DNA of 64,000 nt from Loripinus fragilis (lineage: Eukaryota; Mollusca; Bivalvia; Lucinida; Lucinidae). Shown piece after piece: positions 1 to 10,818 of this stretch. Every line of letters begins with the position of its first letter. Position 1 is the first letter of the stretch. The translations under genes were made by a program, and so were the position numbers. The stretch spans positions 107,356,305 through 107,420,304 of the forward strand of contig OZ026518.1 in NCBI GenBank assembly GCA_964019695.1, written 5' to 3'. The notes under the pieces are model-generated. The model had not been told where the DNA came from. It worked only from the letters and a program-made list of their open reading frames with translations, and did not search any database.

Positions 1-447
1 CATGACAAGGGTTAAAACATTATTCAATTACTGAGAGAGACAAAAATAATTATCAAATAATAAAAATTGTTCAAGATTCAGGAGAAAGTCTCTTAACAGA
101 TCTTTATGCACTTAACACTTCAATACATCTTTACCTTCCACCCACACATTATCTAAAACAGCAATCCAGACGCAAGAAAATCAAACTAAACCTACAATAA
201 TAACCTATATAGCTTATGGACACAAGGACATATCCATATAAATCCAATAGAAAAAGATATTTCCATTAATCGCAGGAGTAATCATTGATAAAACGTTGGG
301 CCTGATTTCGATCTAGACTGTTAATTTGACACCCAAAAGAATTTTTTGAAAACATTCATTTTTAGAAAAAAGTGTTGAAAAAATATTTTATGGAGCAATT
401 AAGGCTTGATATTTCATGTGGATCACCTGCCTGCTTTACCTTACATA
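1..447. other. AT-rich DNA without recognisable feature
   Basis: AT-rich sequence with no coding region, splice pattern or obvious repeat that I can support. It ends at the TTAACCCTTAAAGCGCC terminus of the MITE-like element that follows. Confidence 0.5.
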
Positions 448-662
448 TTAACCCTTAAAGCGCCAATCACGACTGCAGCAGACGACAAATTTTGCGACAT
501 TTTCCCCAATTTTCGACAAAAATAAGGTATGATATTACCTGAGAATCGTCTGCCAGCAGACGATTCTCATGAAATATCATACCTTATTGGTTATTTTTGA
601 AAAAGCGGTAAAATTTGACATTGTCGTCTGCTGCAAATTATAGGTGGCGCTTTAAGGGTTAA
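448..662. mobile_element. Hairpin MITE, TTAACCCTTAAAGCGCC family (copy 1)
   Basis: The ends are inverted repeats: TTAACCCTTAAAGCGCCA at left, and its complement GGCGCTTTAAGGGTTAA at right. Inside them are a second inverted pair (GCAGCAGACGACAA and TTGTCGTCTGCTGC) and a perfect central hairpin at about 524-586 built on GAGAATCGTCTGC. There is no coding capacity. Related copies lie at 16871-17115 and 53158-53671, so this is a dispersed non-autonomous DNA element. TTAA at the tips may be the target duplication. Confidence 0.75.
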
Positions 663-1279
663 TGCATTGTTTAAACAGTAAAATTTAAATTCTCAATTAC
701 TGCAATATGTGTTAGCTTACCACTTTTGCACTGGGGATTAATTGTGGCAAACTCTAGAGGCCGCTCAAGAAAACGATTTACATTATTAAAATCTTCTGAT
801 AACCATTAAAATGGTGGCTTACATAGCTCGCTCTTTAACCCTACTGCATCCTAAGTGGCCAAATATTTGAACTTGCAGATAGTGCCACAAAACCAAAGCA
901 AATTAAGTTCTGTTATTGCTGTTGTAATGACGATTTCCAAAGAAAAGAAAGATTCCATGAGATTTCGCCAAAATCAGCCCACACACCATTAGCAAATTAT
1001 TGTCCTTGTGGGCTGACACAATATATTTCTCTTCCTCAGCCAATATTGATGAGTCAGCATTCAGTGGAATCATGTCAGTCCTCCCTTTGTTTACATCGTT
1101 ACTGTAAACAACCATACTCATCAACAATCATGACAGGCTAGCAGTATTATATGGGCTGTGACACGAGAAAACATGTTTTCTGGGTTTCCCACATAGCGAA
1201 ACTCAAACCAGCCTGCTCAGCTACAGAGACTAGCTAGAAAATTGTAATTTCACTTGTATATAGCCTATATATGAAACTC
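663..1279. other. Unassigned intergenic DNA
   Basis: A 74-codon open frame on the minus strand (903-1127) resembles nothing I recognise and has no clear splice sites. I do not call it a gene. The sequence leads into the minisatellite. Confidence 0.4.
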
Positions 1280-2430
1280 TTTTGCATTCTCAGTGCTACA
1301 GATCGAAAACTTACATTCTCAGTGCTACAGATCAGAGGTTCTTACACTCTTGGTGCTACAGATCAGAAACTCTTACATTCTCAGTGCTACAGATCAGAAA
1401 CTTACACTCTCAGTGCTATAGATCAGAAACTCTTTTACATTCTCAGTGCTACAGACCAGAAACTCTTGCAATACACTCTCAGTGCTCAGATCGGAAACTT
1501 ACTTTCTCAGTGCTATAGATCAGAAACTCTTAAACTCTTGGTGCTACAGATCAGAAACCCTTTTACATTCTCAGTGCTACAGATCAGAAACCCTTTTACA
1601 TTCTCAGTGCTACATATCAGAAACTCTAACATTCTCAGTGCTAGGGATTTGAAACTAACATTCTCAGTGCTACAGATCAGAAACTCTTACAATATCAGCC
1701 CTACAGAAAGAAAACTTACATTCTCAGTGCTACAGATCAGAAACCCTTTTACATTCTCAGTGCTACAGATCAGAAACTCTTACATTCTCAGTGCTCAGAT
1801 TTGAAACTAACATTCTCAGTGCTACAGATCAGAAACTCTTACAAAAAGAAAACTTACATACTCAGTGCTACAGATCAGAAACCCTTTTACATTCTCAGTG
1901 CTACAGATCAGAAACCCTTTTACATTCTCAGTGCTACAGATCAGAAACTCTTACATTCACAGTGCTACAGATCAGAAACTCTTACATTCTCAGTGCTACA
2001 GATCAGAAACCCTTTTACATTCTCAGTGCTACAGATCAGAAACCCTTTTACATTCTCAGTGCTACAGATCAGAAACTCTTACATTCTCAGTGCTACAGAT
2101 TGGAAACTCTTACATTCTCAGTGCTACAGATTGGAAACTTTTACATTATTGGTGCTACAGATCAGAAACTCTTACATTCCCAGTGCTACAGATCAGAAAC
2201 CCTTTTACATTCTCAGTGCTACAGATCAGAAACTCTTACATTCTCAGTGCTACAGATCAGAAACTCTTACATTCTCAGTGCTACAGATCAGAAACTCTTA
2301 CATTCTCAGTGCTACAGATCAGAAACTCTTATAATATTAATGCTACAGATCAGAAACGCTCACATCCTCAGTGCTACAGAAAAGAAACTCTTACATTATT
2401 GGTGCTATAGATCAGAAACTCTTACATTCT
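1280..2430. repeat. Minisatellite, about 36 copies of a 31-33 bp unit
   Basis: The core AGTGCTACAGATCAGAAACT is followed by CTTACATTCTC (31 bp) or by the CCCTTTTACATTCTC variant (33 bp), repeated over about 1.15 kb. Variants such as TTGGTGCTACAG and short deletions are interspersed. Because the variants change phase, overlapping open frames appear in all three plus frames with the same low-complexity peptides. These frames are by-products of the repeat and not genes. Confidence 0.97.
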
Positions 2431-2433
2431 GGC

Positions 2434-2860
2434 AGGCTAAGGATTAACAAGTATCACACAGGTGCATGCATACTAACTATGAATGCTATGAATGTGCAAT
2501 ATTTCTCAACTGCTTTCCCAATAAATCAACAATTTTAAAGTACAAACAAACAGAAAATACAGGTAAAATTAAGTCAACCCTTTTCCTGCTGAGCCATGAT
2601 GTACAGTGGCATCTTTTAACCAATTCTTTTCTACTGAACCCACATGTGGCCCTGGGTCCTCAAGCTCAAGCTTTGCCTGAGTAGCTCACATGACCTTACT
2701 GTGGCTGCATCAACTGGCTTGATACTGCAGATCTGTCTGATCATGGCCCTCTCGTTTTGCTGCTTGTTTTATATGTGAAATGTTTTTTTTTCAAATTGCA
2801 TCAAACTAGATGGAAAGAATCTATCAGCATAAAAAGGTTATGTAATAGTTACACCATGGG
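2434..2860. other. Unassigned intergenic DNA
   Basis: No gene or RNA is recognised. The stretch separates the minisatellite from the hairpin at 2861. Confidence 0.4.
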
Positions 2861-2930
2861 TTGTCCGCCTGTACGTGGAGATAATCCACGAGCTTTAGCG
2901 AGTGGATTATCTTACGTACAGGTGGACAAA
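2861..2930. repeat. Strong hairpin (MITE core)
   Basis: TTGTCCGCCTGTACGTGGAG is mirrored by TTACGTACAGGTGGACAA. Inside is a second pair, ATAATCCACG/AGTGGATTAT. The flanking TAATAGTTACACC and ATAACTATTTTATACC are also loosely inverted, so the hairpin is probably the centre of a longer fold-back element. Confidence 0.7.
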
Positions 2931-3349
2931 CATGATATAACTATTTTATACCACCTATATCAGTGTAGACCTTGCACATCACAAGATATTTCTTGCTAAA
3001 GTTGGTAAGGGTGGTATAAAATTGTAGCTTAAGCCCCAACTTTTTGAATGTAAAATTGTATAATTATTTTCTTACCAATCAGTTAAATTTAAACGTATGT
3101 CTCATTGAGATGCAGTTTTTTTGAGTACTCACAACGTATGTTTTGGTTGAGAAATAAGAAAAATAACTTTCAATGATGCACTCTTATCTGGATGCCGGAA
3201 CGGCACTTTCAATTTCTTCCTAGAAATACAGTAACTTCTGATTTCATTGATTACTCTGCACTAATGAGTGTTATGACGTCAATGCCTGAAGTCAATTACC
3301 TAATATAAAGGTGATGTGCAGGAAAGCTCATGATCCGTCCTGCTATATA

Positions 3350-3560
3350 GCAAAATGAGCTAGGACGTAATTTCCAACAATGTGCATGGCATTTTGACAA
3401 GTGTCGACTCAGATGAGCCTGTGCAGCCTCCTTTTAAGCTTAGAAACTCCAAATGATGTTCGGTCAGTAGCTTAACAGGTATAGAATACTCCAGCGACTA
3501 GCAAAGGCTCTGATCAGACTGCGCTGGTTGCATGTCATGGCTCAAATTATAAATCAGTCA
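3350..3560. repeat. Dispersed repeat shared with 37430-37605
   Basis: The blocks GCAGCCTCCTTTTAAGCT and ACTCCAAATGATGTT recur in the same order near 37460-37550, followed in both places by an AGACTGCGC motif. This suggests two diverged copies of one interspersed repeat. No coding potential is seen. Confidence 0.55.
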
Positions 3561-3675
3561 AAGGAAAAGTATAACTCTTTGCATACTGGGTTATTTTTCA
3601 TGCTTTCATTGTAGTCTGCTGATTAAACAAAAAAAGCTTTTTCGAAAAATAGTTTCACTAAGACCATCAGAGTGT

Positions 3676-3746
3676 CAAACAGTTTGGACCCAGATCAGGC
3701 CCTTAGTAACATTTTGTTGTGCCTGATCTGCGTCCAAAATGTTTGC
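3676..3746. repeat. Short fold-back hairpin, CAAACAGTTTGGACCCAGATC family
   Basis: CAAACAGTTTGGACCCAGAT is followed by its imperfect complement GATCTGCGTCCAAAATGTTTG. The same arm sequence recurs at 4454-4519, 4635-4700, 8335-8401, 16977-17042, 30660-30725, 31975-32033 and 53759-53823. Confidence 0.75.
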
Positions 3747-4198
3747 AAAGATTATCAGCATATGACACTACATGTACGGTTAGAAATATTTTGTTGCTCC
3801 TAATTTTTTCAAAACTAAACTTAATTTAACCCAATCAAGCTGAAGGGAATTTCCCAATCTTATCAACTGGACAAGTCCATTTACATTTTTAGGGTTGTTG
3901 GGTGGTATTTTCCATTTTTATGTGAATTTTAATGGAACATCCTGTGGGCAAAATGTGATGCCTGATCAAGGTCTCCACTGTTTGCCAAATATAATGTCCC
4001 ACAAAAAGGAGGCTAGGTGAAATGGGTTAAAAAAACTCAGGAATAAATCACACATCAGGCCAAACATTTGTTCCGTTTATCATTTTGGTCCAGCTATAGG
4101 TTATTAGGATTCCATGATTCAGGTTCAGCAGTTACAGATATCACATGGGACAGACTGTAAATTTTTCCAGGTAAACTGAAGAGCATATGGAAACAAAC

Positions 4199-4272
4199 TC
4201 ACACCGGGTAGGCGGCAATCAAAAACATTGTTGATTGTTGATAGCGTTTTTGACTGCCGCCTACCCGGTGTG
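4199..4272. repeat. Perfect-stem hairpin in a fold-back MITE
   Basis: TCACACCGGGTAGGCGGCA is matched by TGCCGCCTACCCGGTGTGA around a 35-base loop. Weaker inverted similarity continues outward (ACAGACTGTAAATTTTTCCAGG versus TGTACATTTTCTCAGG and its surroundings), so the whole element probably covers about 4125-4340. Confidence 0.75.
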
Positions 4273-4453
4273 AAACTGTACATTTTCTCAGGTATAATGA
4301 AAGGACATAGGAAATAGGGCAAGTGAGTGATCTGTTTGCGCCTACACATCTTCACCAACAAAATAATTTACCTGTGGGGCTCTAGAAAAGATTAAGTCAC
4401 GATAAACCATTTTAGTCACAATCATGTATGTGGCAATCCGCATAATGTATAAT

Positions 4454-4519
4454 CAAACAGTTTGGATCCAGATCAGGCTGGACATCTTGTCAGGCCTGAT
4501 CTGGGTCAGAACTGTTTGC
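4454..4519. repeat. Short fold-back hairpin, second copy
   Basis: CAAACAGTTTGGATCCAGAT is paired with ATCTGGGTCAGAACTGTTTG around CAGGC...GCCTG. It belongs to the same family as 3676-3746 and is followed by the same CAGCAGATGACAC trailer. Confidence 0.75.
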
Positions 4520-4634
4520 AAAGGTCATCAGCAGATGACACTAGTATAGGCAATGAGTTAAGTCCTATATTTATCATATGTTTCCTAAATGCCTGAATTA
4601 AGTGCATTGTACTAACTTATATGTGCTGAAATTA

Positions 4635-4700
4635 CAACCAGTGCAAGCCCAGATCAGACTGCTCCTTCAGGAGCAGTCTGATCTTGGTGTACACTGGTTG
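4635..4700. repeat. Short fold-back hairpin, third copy
   Basis: CAACCAGTGCAAGCCCAGAT is paired with ATCTTGGTGTACACTGGTTG. The centre is the palindrome CAGACTGCTCCT/AGGAGCAGTCTG, which recurs at 16977-17042. Confidence 0.75.
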
Positions 4701-5184
4701 AAAAGGCCTTTATGTGTTTGAATAGTTAGGGCAAATGTGGCAACGCTTGAGAAAAAAACTCTTAACAAGAGTTGCGAAACATGTCTTAGTGATAAATATC
4801 AATGTTGGGAAAGGTTCTCAGCAGGTTATGAAATATCATTAATGACAAAATATGACAAAAGATCAGTGAGTGTTAATTAAGGGGGCATGAGCATGGGAGC
4901 TACCCTATTTACCATAAAGCCTTAGAGGGATGGTGAAAAGTTGAGGGGAATGGCGGGGGGAATGGCTACTTGTTTATCAGTCCATCATTCACATGAAACC
5001 TTTAAGTCTATTGTTTTAGCAGGATCAACAGCCTTGATTTTGTTTGTTTTGATGCTTACATCACAGTTTATATTTTTAGTAATGTCAGGACCCTCAATTA
5101 AGAGAAAGTGTCTAGCTCAAGGAAACAGCCTGATCTGATTGCTGGACTATATGTATGCCCATTTATGTTTTTGTGGCCGTGTTC

Positions 5185-5395
5185 CTTGGCTGTACCAGTA
5201 CTGGCCGGGGGGGTTTATGCTTTTTGTGGTTCTATGTCCAGGAGCTCCCGAAGGCTCAACCGGCAGTGGTTCTGGTTTTAAAGCGTCTCAAAAGACGGGG
5301 CAATGGCTTAAAGTCTCATCCAGCCGGGAATCGAACCTGCGACCTCTGGTTTACAAGACATAGGTTTATCCCCTACACCACAGCGGCTTCTCAAT
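5185..5395 (-). mobile_element. tRNA-derived SINE (minus strand)
   Basis: Read on the minus strand, the head has a pol III A-box-like TGGTGTAGGGGATAA and, about 35 bp on, the B-box-like GGTTCGATTCCC. Then comes a body shared with copies at 5720-5865, 5888-6000 and 5995-6180 (AGTGGTTCTGGTTTTAAAGCGTCT on the plus strand). A tRNA-like head on a conserved unrelated body is the SINE signature. It is too diverged to be a functional tRNA. Confidence 0.7.
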
Positions 5396-5719
5396 ATATA
5401 TTCAATCAGAAGTTTTAGAACATATTTATTCAGAAATCTTTTTCATACATTATAGTTTTTTGTTTTATATGGTCTATCCAAAATGATATTCTTTTCACAG
5501 AAAACTACAAAATAAAGTTATAATAGGGATAATCCTATCCTACTTAATGTTTTTGCTGTTTAAATGCATATGCAATATGCTACAATTTGCTTTGACAAAC
5601 CCATTTTTTCCTTGTTATTAATAAAATCAATTCATAATCTTCATAGATCATGACTTTGAGGATAGTCTCACAGAGTCAAAAACAGTTTGAAAACAACTAA
5701 AAGATACACTCATTGTATG

Positions 5720-6000
5720 TAGCATCCTCTGATGGCTCAAAATGCAGTGGTTCTGGTGTAAAAAGTCTCAGAAGATGGGGCCACCACTAAACATATCATC
5801 CGACAGGCTGGTTAAGCCAGGAATCAAACTCGGGACCCCTGGGTACGTCTCTTCATGTGGCTGATCCTTGGAAGTAACCTGTACTGAGCAGGGCTGTGGT
5901 TTTAATGTCCTGGGGCACCCGGGTGCTTATTCTTGTTTAAAATGTCTTAGAAGCCAGGGTAGAGCTTAAAGTCTCATCTGACAAACTGGTGGAGTTTTTA
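5720..6000 (-). mobile_element. Partial copies of the same SINE
   Basis: The body blocks GCAGTGGTTCTGG, AAGTCTCAGAAGATGGGGCC and GGAATCAAACTCGGGACC match the neighbouring SINEs. A second, weaker partial copy starts near 5888 (GTCCTGGGGCACC, TAAAGTCTCATCTGACA). Both are diverged and truncated. Confidence 0.6.
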
Positions 6001-6250
6001 TGGCCCGGAGCACCCAAAGGCTCAACCAGCAGTGGTTCTGGTTTAAAACGTTTTAGGAGAAGGGGCCACAGCATAAAGTCTCATCTGACAGACTGGTGAA
6101 GCCACTCACTCAGGAATCGAACTCGGGACCCCTGGGTACAAGACAAGTAACATATCCACTACACCATGGCGGCTCACGGTTTGTGTGTATTTTTATTTTA
6201 TGCGGCGAACACCCAAAGGCTCAACCGACAGTGGTTCTGGATCTCCCTGG
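6001..6250 (-). mobile_element. tRNA-derived SINE (minus strand) and a trailing fragment
   Basis: The minus strand shows GCCATGGTGTAGTGGATATG (A-box region) and GAGTTCGATTCC (B-box), followed by the family body (AGCACCCAAAGGCTCAACC on the plus strand). Downstream at 6205-6240 a second fragment, AACACCCAAAGGCTCAACC, begins. This is the best-preserved copy in the cluster. Confidence 0.7.
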
Positions 6251-6773
6251 TTACCCATTACTGCAGTTGCAGGTATACATGAAATTATAAACTCTGGTAA
6301 TATTATTCCACAGCAGGATTTTCAAATTTGCTTTTCAAAATGCTAAATTACACCTGTAATATTTGTTACATACATAATTAATTTTCATTTATAAATCAAA
6401 ACATATCATTTAAAAACAAAAGCAAAACTGTCCAAGGGAGGCTACTCTTTTTCCCTCATTCTAAAACTAAAAAGTGTTCCATAATAATTCTAGTGCTTTA
6501 AGAAGTAGTCCGGACCAGAAAAGTTAACTACAGTCAAAGTCTTCCAGATCAAAACTGTTGGACACTCTGATGGTATTCCTGAAAGATTTTTTTTTTAAAA
6601 AATATATACTTTTTAAATAAATCAGCCATGATCAGCCATGTGATATTATTCAGCAGGCAAAGGCTTAATACTTGTTCTGCTTAGACCAGATCAGCTGGCT
6701 TCTGACAAAGCCATCTGATCAGGCTCCACAGTTTTCCACTTTGCTTGTAAATACATGCTTTAAGTATATACAT

Positions 6774-7040
6774 GCGCAGATCCAGAAAGTTTTGTCAGAG
6801 GGGGTCCAACATTGACAACTTTTTCTATTCTTTTTATTTTAGTTGATGAGGAGAGAAGAGAGGATCCAAATACCACTATAAGCGGGCCGATGATGGCTCA
6901 ACATTGAATGCTGGCTTGGTACATTTGTAGCTTTGTGATTTTTCAGGGGATCAGGACCAGTATTGCTAATTAAATAGACCCTGTATTTTTTGTGATTTTT
7001 CAGGGGAGGGGGGTTCTGTCACCCCCTCTGGATCCGCCCA
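6774..7040. mobile_element. MITE-like repeat with GCGCAGATCC / GGATCCGC termini
   Basis: The left end is GCGCAGATCCAGAAAGTTTT and the right end CCCCTCTGGATCCGCCC, so the tips are inverted GGATC-type repeats. Relatives occur at 53203-53504 (nested in another MITE) and 56780-56842 (a fragment with TTGGACCCCCTCTGACAAAA). It is non-coding. Confidence 0.6.
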
Positions 7041-7659
7041 TAATATATAACTGCTGCAAGTTCACAGGATAAAGAGGAGCACAAACTATTCAGCATGACA
7101 AGGCTTAAGTTTCAAGACTTCTGCAATGGCATTCATTTTCCATTACTCAAAACAAATGTCAAGTCCCTCAAGAACAGGGCTTGACATTTTATTCACAAAA
7201 GGTGGTTAAAATGTCACATCTCATTTGCAAAGGAATTTTATTTAAATATCACTTGCTAACATGTATATATGGTGTTCTACACTCAGAGCTACCATATCAT
7301 TTTTTTAAAAAAAAAGATCAGTGGAATACAAAAAATCTACCCAACACGTGAAGATATTATCGGACTGCATTGAAATTTGACTACATGTAGACTAGCTCAC
7401 TCGTTCATGATTTCTATGACTGTGCTTAGGCTTATTTGTTTAATAATGTTCATGCTTTAAGCATGTTAGGTAAAGGGAAATGAGCTTTAAAAGACGGAAT
7501 TTGTCTAACACTATAAATCAGATTATGCTGCAATTTTTATCAAAAAGTAAAGAAGTATATGCATTTGCATGTTGTTACCCCGTTGTTACTGCCTAATGTA
7601 ATTTTTCAACTTCACATTTAACTATAGAGCAGCAGTCGATGGTACACCATCGCAAATAC

Positions 7660-7985
7660 CTGCTTTTTTACCTTTGACTTTTACCTTTGGGTCAAGGTGA
7701 TATGACCCTCTACATCATTTGACCTATGCACCTGTAAATTTAAGTTTGAATTTAATACATCCAATGGTTAAGGAGGAGATGCATTTACACGAAAGTATAC
7801 TTTGACCTTGACCCTGAGTCACATGAAATGTTGCTCAGTCCCCTCTACATCATGTGATCTACAGTGTATGCACCTGCAAAGATTGCAGTTGCTACATCCA
7901 ACGGTTTTTGAGGAGATGCATTTACAAGAAGCATAACCGCCGCACATAGATGTACGTACGGGGTTGTAGGCACAGATGACGGACT
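7660..7985. repeat. Two-copy direct repeat of about 150 bp
   Basis: The block GACCCT...CTACATCAT..TGACCTA..TGCACCTG followed by ACATCCAA.GGTT..GGAGATGCATTTACA appears twice (about 7695-7795 and 7840-7935). It contains the TTTGACCTTGACC motif often seen in molluscan repeats. The second copy continues into GACGGACTGAATTTGGTACAAAA. Confidence 0.6.
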
Positions 7986-8334
7986 GAATTTGGTACAAAA
8001 TCAATATACCCTTTTTCTAAAAACAATAGCGGCTATAATTACAATCTCAGCTATTGTACGGAATAAATTTTAATGGCCATAGTACTTTAAAATAAGTGCT
8101 TAAATGTAGCCATGACTTCCTATTTTTATAGTCCGTCCGAGTGACCAGCCTGGGTTACAGGGTCTGAGTCGTTATTGATAAACCAACAAGTGTAATTAGT
8201 GATCGAAAATGTCATTTCGGCTATACATGGGAAATGCGGTTGTGTTACTGCCCATTGCATGCCACACTGTACTTACTTCAAGGGGTCAAAGGTAGAATTT
8301 CTAAATCATGATGTAGAAGGTTGTTTTAATCTAA

Positions 8335-8401
8335 GCAAACAGTGCAGACCCTGATGAAATGCAGCATAATTCTGCATTTCACTTAGGTCTTCACTGTTTG
8401 C
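8335..8401. repeat. Short fold-back hairpin, fourth copy
   Basis: GCAAACAGTGCAGACCCTGATGAAATGCAG is mirrored by CTGCATTTC..TTAGGTCTTCACTGTTTGC. It belongs to the CAAACAGT...ACTGTTTG family, with a diverged centre. Confidence 0.65.
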
Positions 8402-8548
8402 CCAAGTACCCTTTAACAAGTTTTAAGGGCTTCCAGAAGACAAAGGGTTAAAGTACTCAATGTGCACTTAAAGAAGCCTATGTCCTTAATTATCAGATTG
8501 AATACAGTAATCATAAGAGAAACAGGTTTCCCTGTGTCTTCACTGACT

Positions 8549-8676
8549 GGAGGCGAGTTCAACAATGCGAGTGTTCGCGGGCGCTCGTTGTTCTGGTACC
8601 TATCTTTATTCATAATGTGTAAAGCCTGGTATCAGTACAGCGAGCGCCTGAAAGCGCTCGCATCGTTGAACTCGAC
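8549..8676. mobile_element. MITE, GGCGAGTTCAACAATGCGAG family (copy 1)
   Basis: Terminal inverted repeats of about 35 bp run from GGCGAGTTCAACAATGCGAG to its complement ending TCGTTGAACTCG. They enclose a ~45 bp centre (TTTATTCATAATGTGTAAAG). Copy 2 at 12810-12939 has the same tips but the centre in the opposite orientation. Confidence 0.8.
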
Positions 8677-9109
8677 TCAGATATCACATCCTATATCAAA
8701 TAGGGCTTAGCTGATGTGGTATATCACTATATATGCAGTGAGTGCTGTGGTCTAAAATTTAGAAGCCCACAGTGACTTGTGCTTAAGGGAATATATACAG
8801 AATATCTAATATCAGTGTTTTCCTCTGGCACGACCAATATAAAGTACGTGGGATTACTAAATAGAACTCTGTTAGCAAACTCACCAGATGAATCAGATAA
8901 TCAATAGAAACAAAGAACTCTAGATTCTTTCAATTGGTATGTCATGCCTCTGGGGTTAGTTAACCCTTGTCCTGCTGAACCCATAGAAACATGTATCCAC
9001 TTTCAAGAAAAAAAGTGTAGATCCAGATCAGCTGCAATCCTTGATCCCAAGTCTGACCCATTGCCACTCAGCTACAGCAGCCCCATGCATACAGGCCCCA
9101 AAATTGGAC

Positions 9110-9260
9110 AACATTACAGTCAAATTTATTCGAAGACGAGGAGTGTGTAACTGAAAATTATTTTTCTTACATATGTTGTGGGTACTCAAAAGAACCGTCT
9201 CGATGAGACGGTTCTTTTGAACACCAAAACACAGGTTAAAAGTGATAGATAAGAAAAAAA
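9110..9260. mobile_element. Fold-back MITE around a GAACCGTCTC hairpin
   Basis: AAAAGAACCGTCTC/GAGACGGTTCTTTT forms a perfect stem at about 9187-9215. Outer sequence (TTATTTTTCTTA...GTGGGTACTC and its mirror) resembles 3080-3170 and 51655-51760, where GTATGTTTTGGTTGAGAAATAAG-like text recurs. This indicates a dispersed family. Confidence 0.6.
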
Positions 9261-9649
9261 TCATAATTTTACACAAATTATTTTTGCTTAACTGGCCCTA
9301 TGTGCACAATATCATTTTTGACAAACCTACATCCATGAATGCAAGTTTGTTTGTTTAACTTGATGCATTACATATATACATCCCATACAACAATTTCCCG
9401 GTCATGTCGGGACATTTCCTGGGTTGAATCAGTCATAAGCATGGAGATAAAGGTGCCGTGTCTGTGTGATGTAAAGGCATTGCTAGAGGAGCAGGGTGGC
9501 TCAGAACACGTTAGACGTACCCATGCACTCATTTATTGACTTGACTTTTTCTTGATGTGCAATGCGAAATTCGCGTTCCTATGATAACAAAAAATAAAAA
9601 TGACACCAAATAAATGTGAAATATATGAACACCTGGAACGCAAAACTCT

Positions 9650-9840
9650 CATGATTGGGAGTAGAGTGCTTGACTCAAGATCGAGGGGTTGCAGGTTCAA
9701 GTCGGCACTGTGTTGTGTCCTTGAGAAAGACACATTATCCTCTGTCTAATACTGGTTCAACCCAGGAAGACCATTCTCGACATGAGTGAAAAATTGTTGA
9801 GTGGGACATAAAGAATCAAAACAAACAAAACTTTCGTAAT
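9650..9840 (+). mobile_element. tRNA-derived SINE, GGGACATAAAGAATCAAAACAAAC tail family
   Basis: The plus-strand head has AGAGTGCTTGACTC and the B-box-like GGTTCAAGTC. The body has TCCTTGAGAAAGACACATTA, TACTGGTTCAACCCAGGAAG and GTTGAGTGGGACATAAAGAA, and ends in AAAACAAACAAAA. The same head, body and tail occur at 14818-15012 (minus), 31800-31915 (partial), 37128-37250 (minus, partial) and 57025-57225. Confidence 0.8.
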
Positions 9841-9930
9841 TGCCAATTAGTAATTAAATGTAACAAGCTCTTTTTTGAATGAAATACTTTAAAGCAGTAC
9901 AATGAAGAATGAACAAAGCAGAAATCTTAC

Positions 9931-10133
9931 CTGTCTTTGAAGAGTAAACTCAGTTTGTGTTTATGTAGTCTAAATTTCCTGGCTAGTAAACATTTCAATC
10001 CTTCAACTGTGTCCAACTCTGAAACCGAAAGTTGGATTTTACCTCCAGTTGTGGGACACACAATCAAGTGCAGCGGTCGTTTATCCTTACAGTGAAAATA
10101 CAATGGATTCCCATGCGATCTTTGTCTGTTCAT
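9931..10133 (-). CDS. MIDN: Midnolin-like first coding exon (ubiquitin-like domain)
   Basis: This exon encodes 67 complete codons plus two bases before a strong splice donor (CAG|GTAAGA, GT at 9930-9929 on the minus strand). Just upstream of the ATG is a plausible acceptor (CTTTTTGCAG, exon start about 10154), so an untranslated exon probably precedes it. The peptide contains TTGGKIQLSVSELDTVEGLK and a downstream LSLLFKD. From memory of the family, vertebrate midnolin has a ubiquitin-like domain with TTG, LSV, ETVEGL and LLHKD in the same spacing. Midnolin is a nuclear protein that brings unstable transcription factors to the proteasome without ubiquitination. The remaining exons are not visible to the left, so the intron is longer than 9.9 kb or the locus is a fragment. 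Another ubiquitin-like protein is the main alternative. Confidence 0.62.
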
Positions 10134-10154
10134 GTTATTTTATTCCGTTTCGAC

Positions 10155-10460
10155 CTGCAAAAAGTTTGATACGTTAAAGAATATAGAGATACGCTGGACA
10201 GAACGCCAGTGATCTTTGTGTCAATAGCGTACACACGCTACACACTATATCAAAGCTCGCTACTATGTTGAAGCCTGTCGACCAATCAAATGGCTTAAAT
10301 GATTGGAGGAGTCTACTTACACCGGCGTTCAATAAGTTTATGCGAAAACTTTCAATCGCTCTTTAGCCATTAAAAGCTCTGGTTTTCGATAAATGTATGT
10401 AGATTTCATATATAACAATACTTCTTTGTTAATCATTTTGGTAAAAATGCCTGTTTGAGG
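10155..10460 (-). promoter_or_regulatory. Probable 5' region of the midnolin-like gene
   Basis: This stretch lies immediately upstream of the coding exon on the minus strand. It is less AT-rich than its surroundings and holds a CCAAT-type box (GACCAATCAAAT at about 10270). A TGACGTCA-like element followed by CACGTG lies further upstream at 10558-10580. Promoter function is inferred from position only. Confidence 0.3.
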
Positions 10461-10818
10461 CTTGTTTCATGCAACATGTGAAATTAGGTTAGCTTATCTG
10501 TATCCTGAAAACCCTACTGCAATAATGGCACATTGTTTTGTTCCAAATGTTAGCTCTGACGTCAATGCGAGATCACGTGTATTTGTTTTCATCAATGAAG
10601 GCAGTTTTCAATCGATGAATGGTAGAGTGAAATGTCAGTTCAACGATAACTCGCAGCTGCCAATCTATCGTAAAGATAATTACTTTAAACTGAATACCAG
10701 GAGCCTAGGCTGGTGTTTGTGCCGAAACACACGATGTGAGATTCTGCTGCTGCACTGCTTCGCTTGGCACAAATGGGGTAAATTGGGGAATACCACATCA
10801 CATAGCATGACACTTGTT

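Noticed and set aside
1271..2447. Several long open frames in the 31-33 bp minisatellite
   Set aside because: All three frames are open and give the same kind of low-complexity peptide; they follow from the repeat, which lacks frequent stops.
5330..5390. Possible tRNA genes at several B-box-like sites (also 6110-6175, 9680, 12370, 14950, 49790)
   Set aside because: Each has A/B-box resemblance but no complete cloverleaf with matching acceptor stem, and each continues into a shared SINE body.
5139..5418. Open frames over the SINE cluster
   Set aside because: They coincide with tRNA-derived SINE bodies and recur with each copy.
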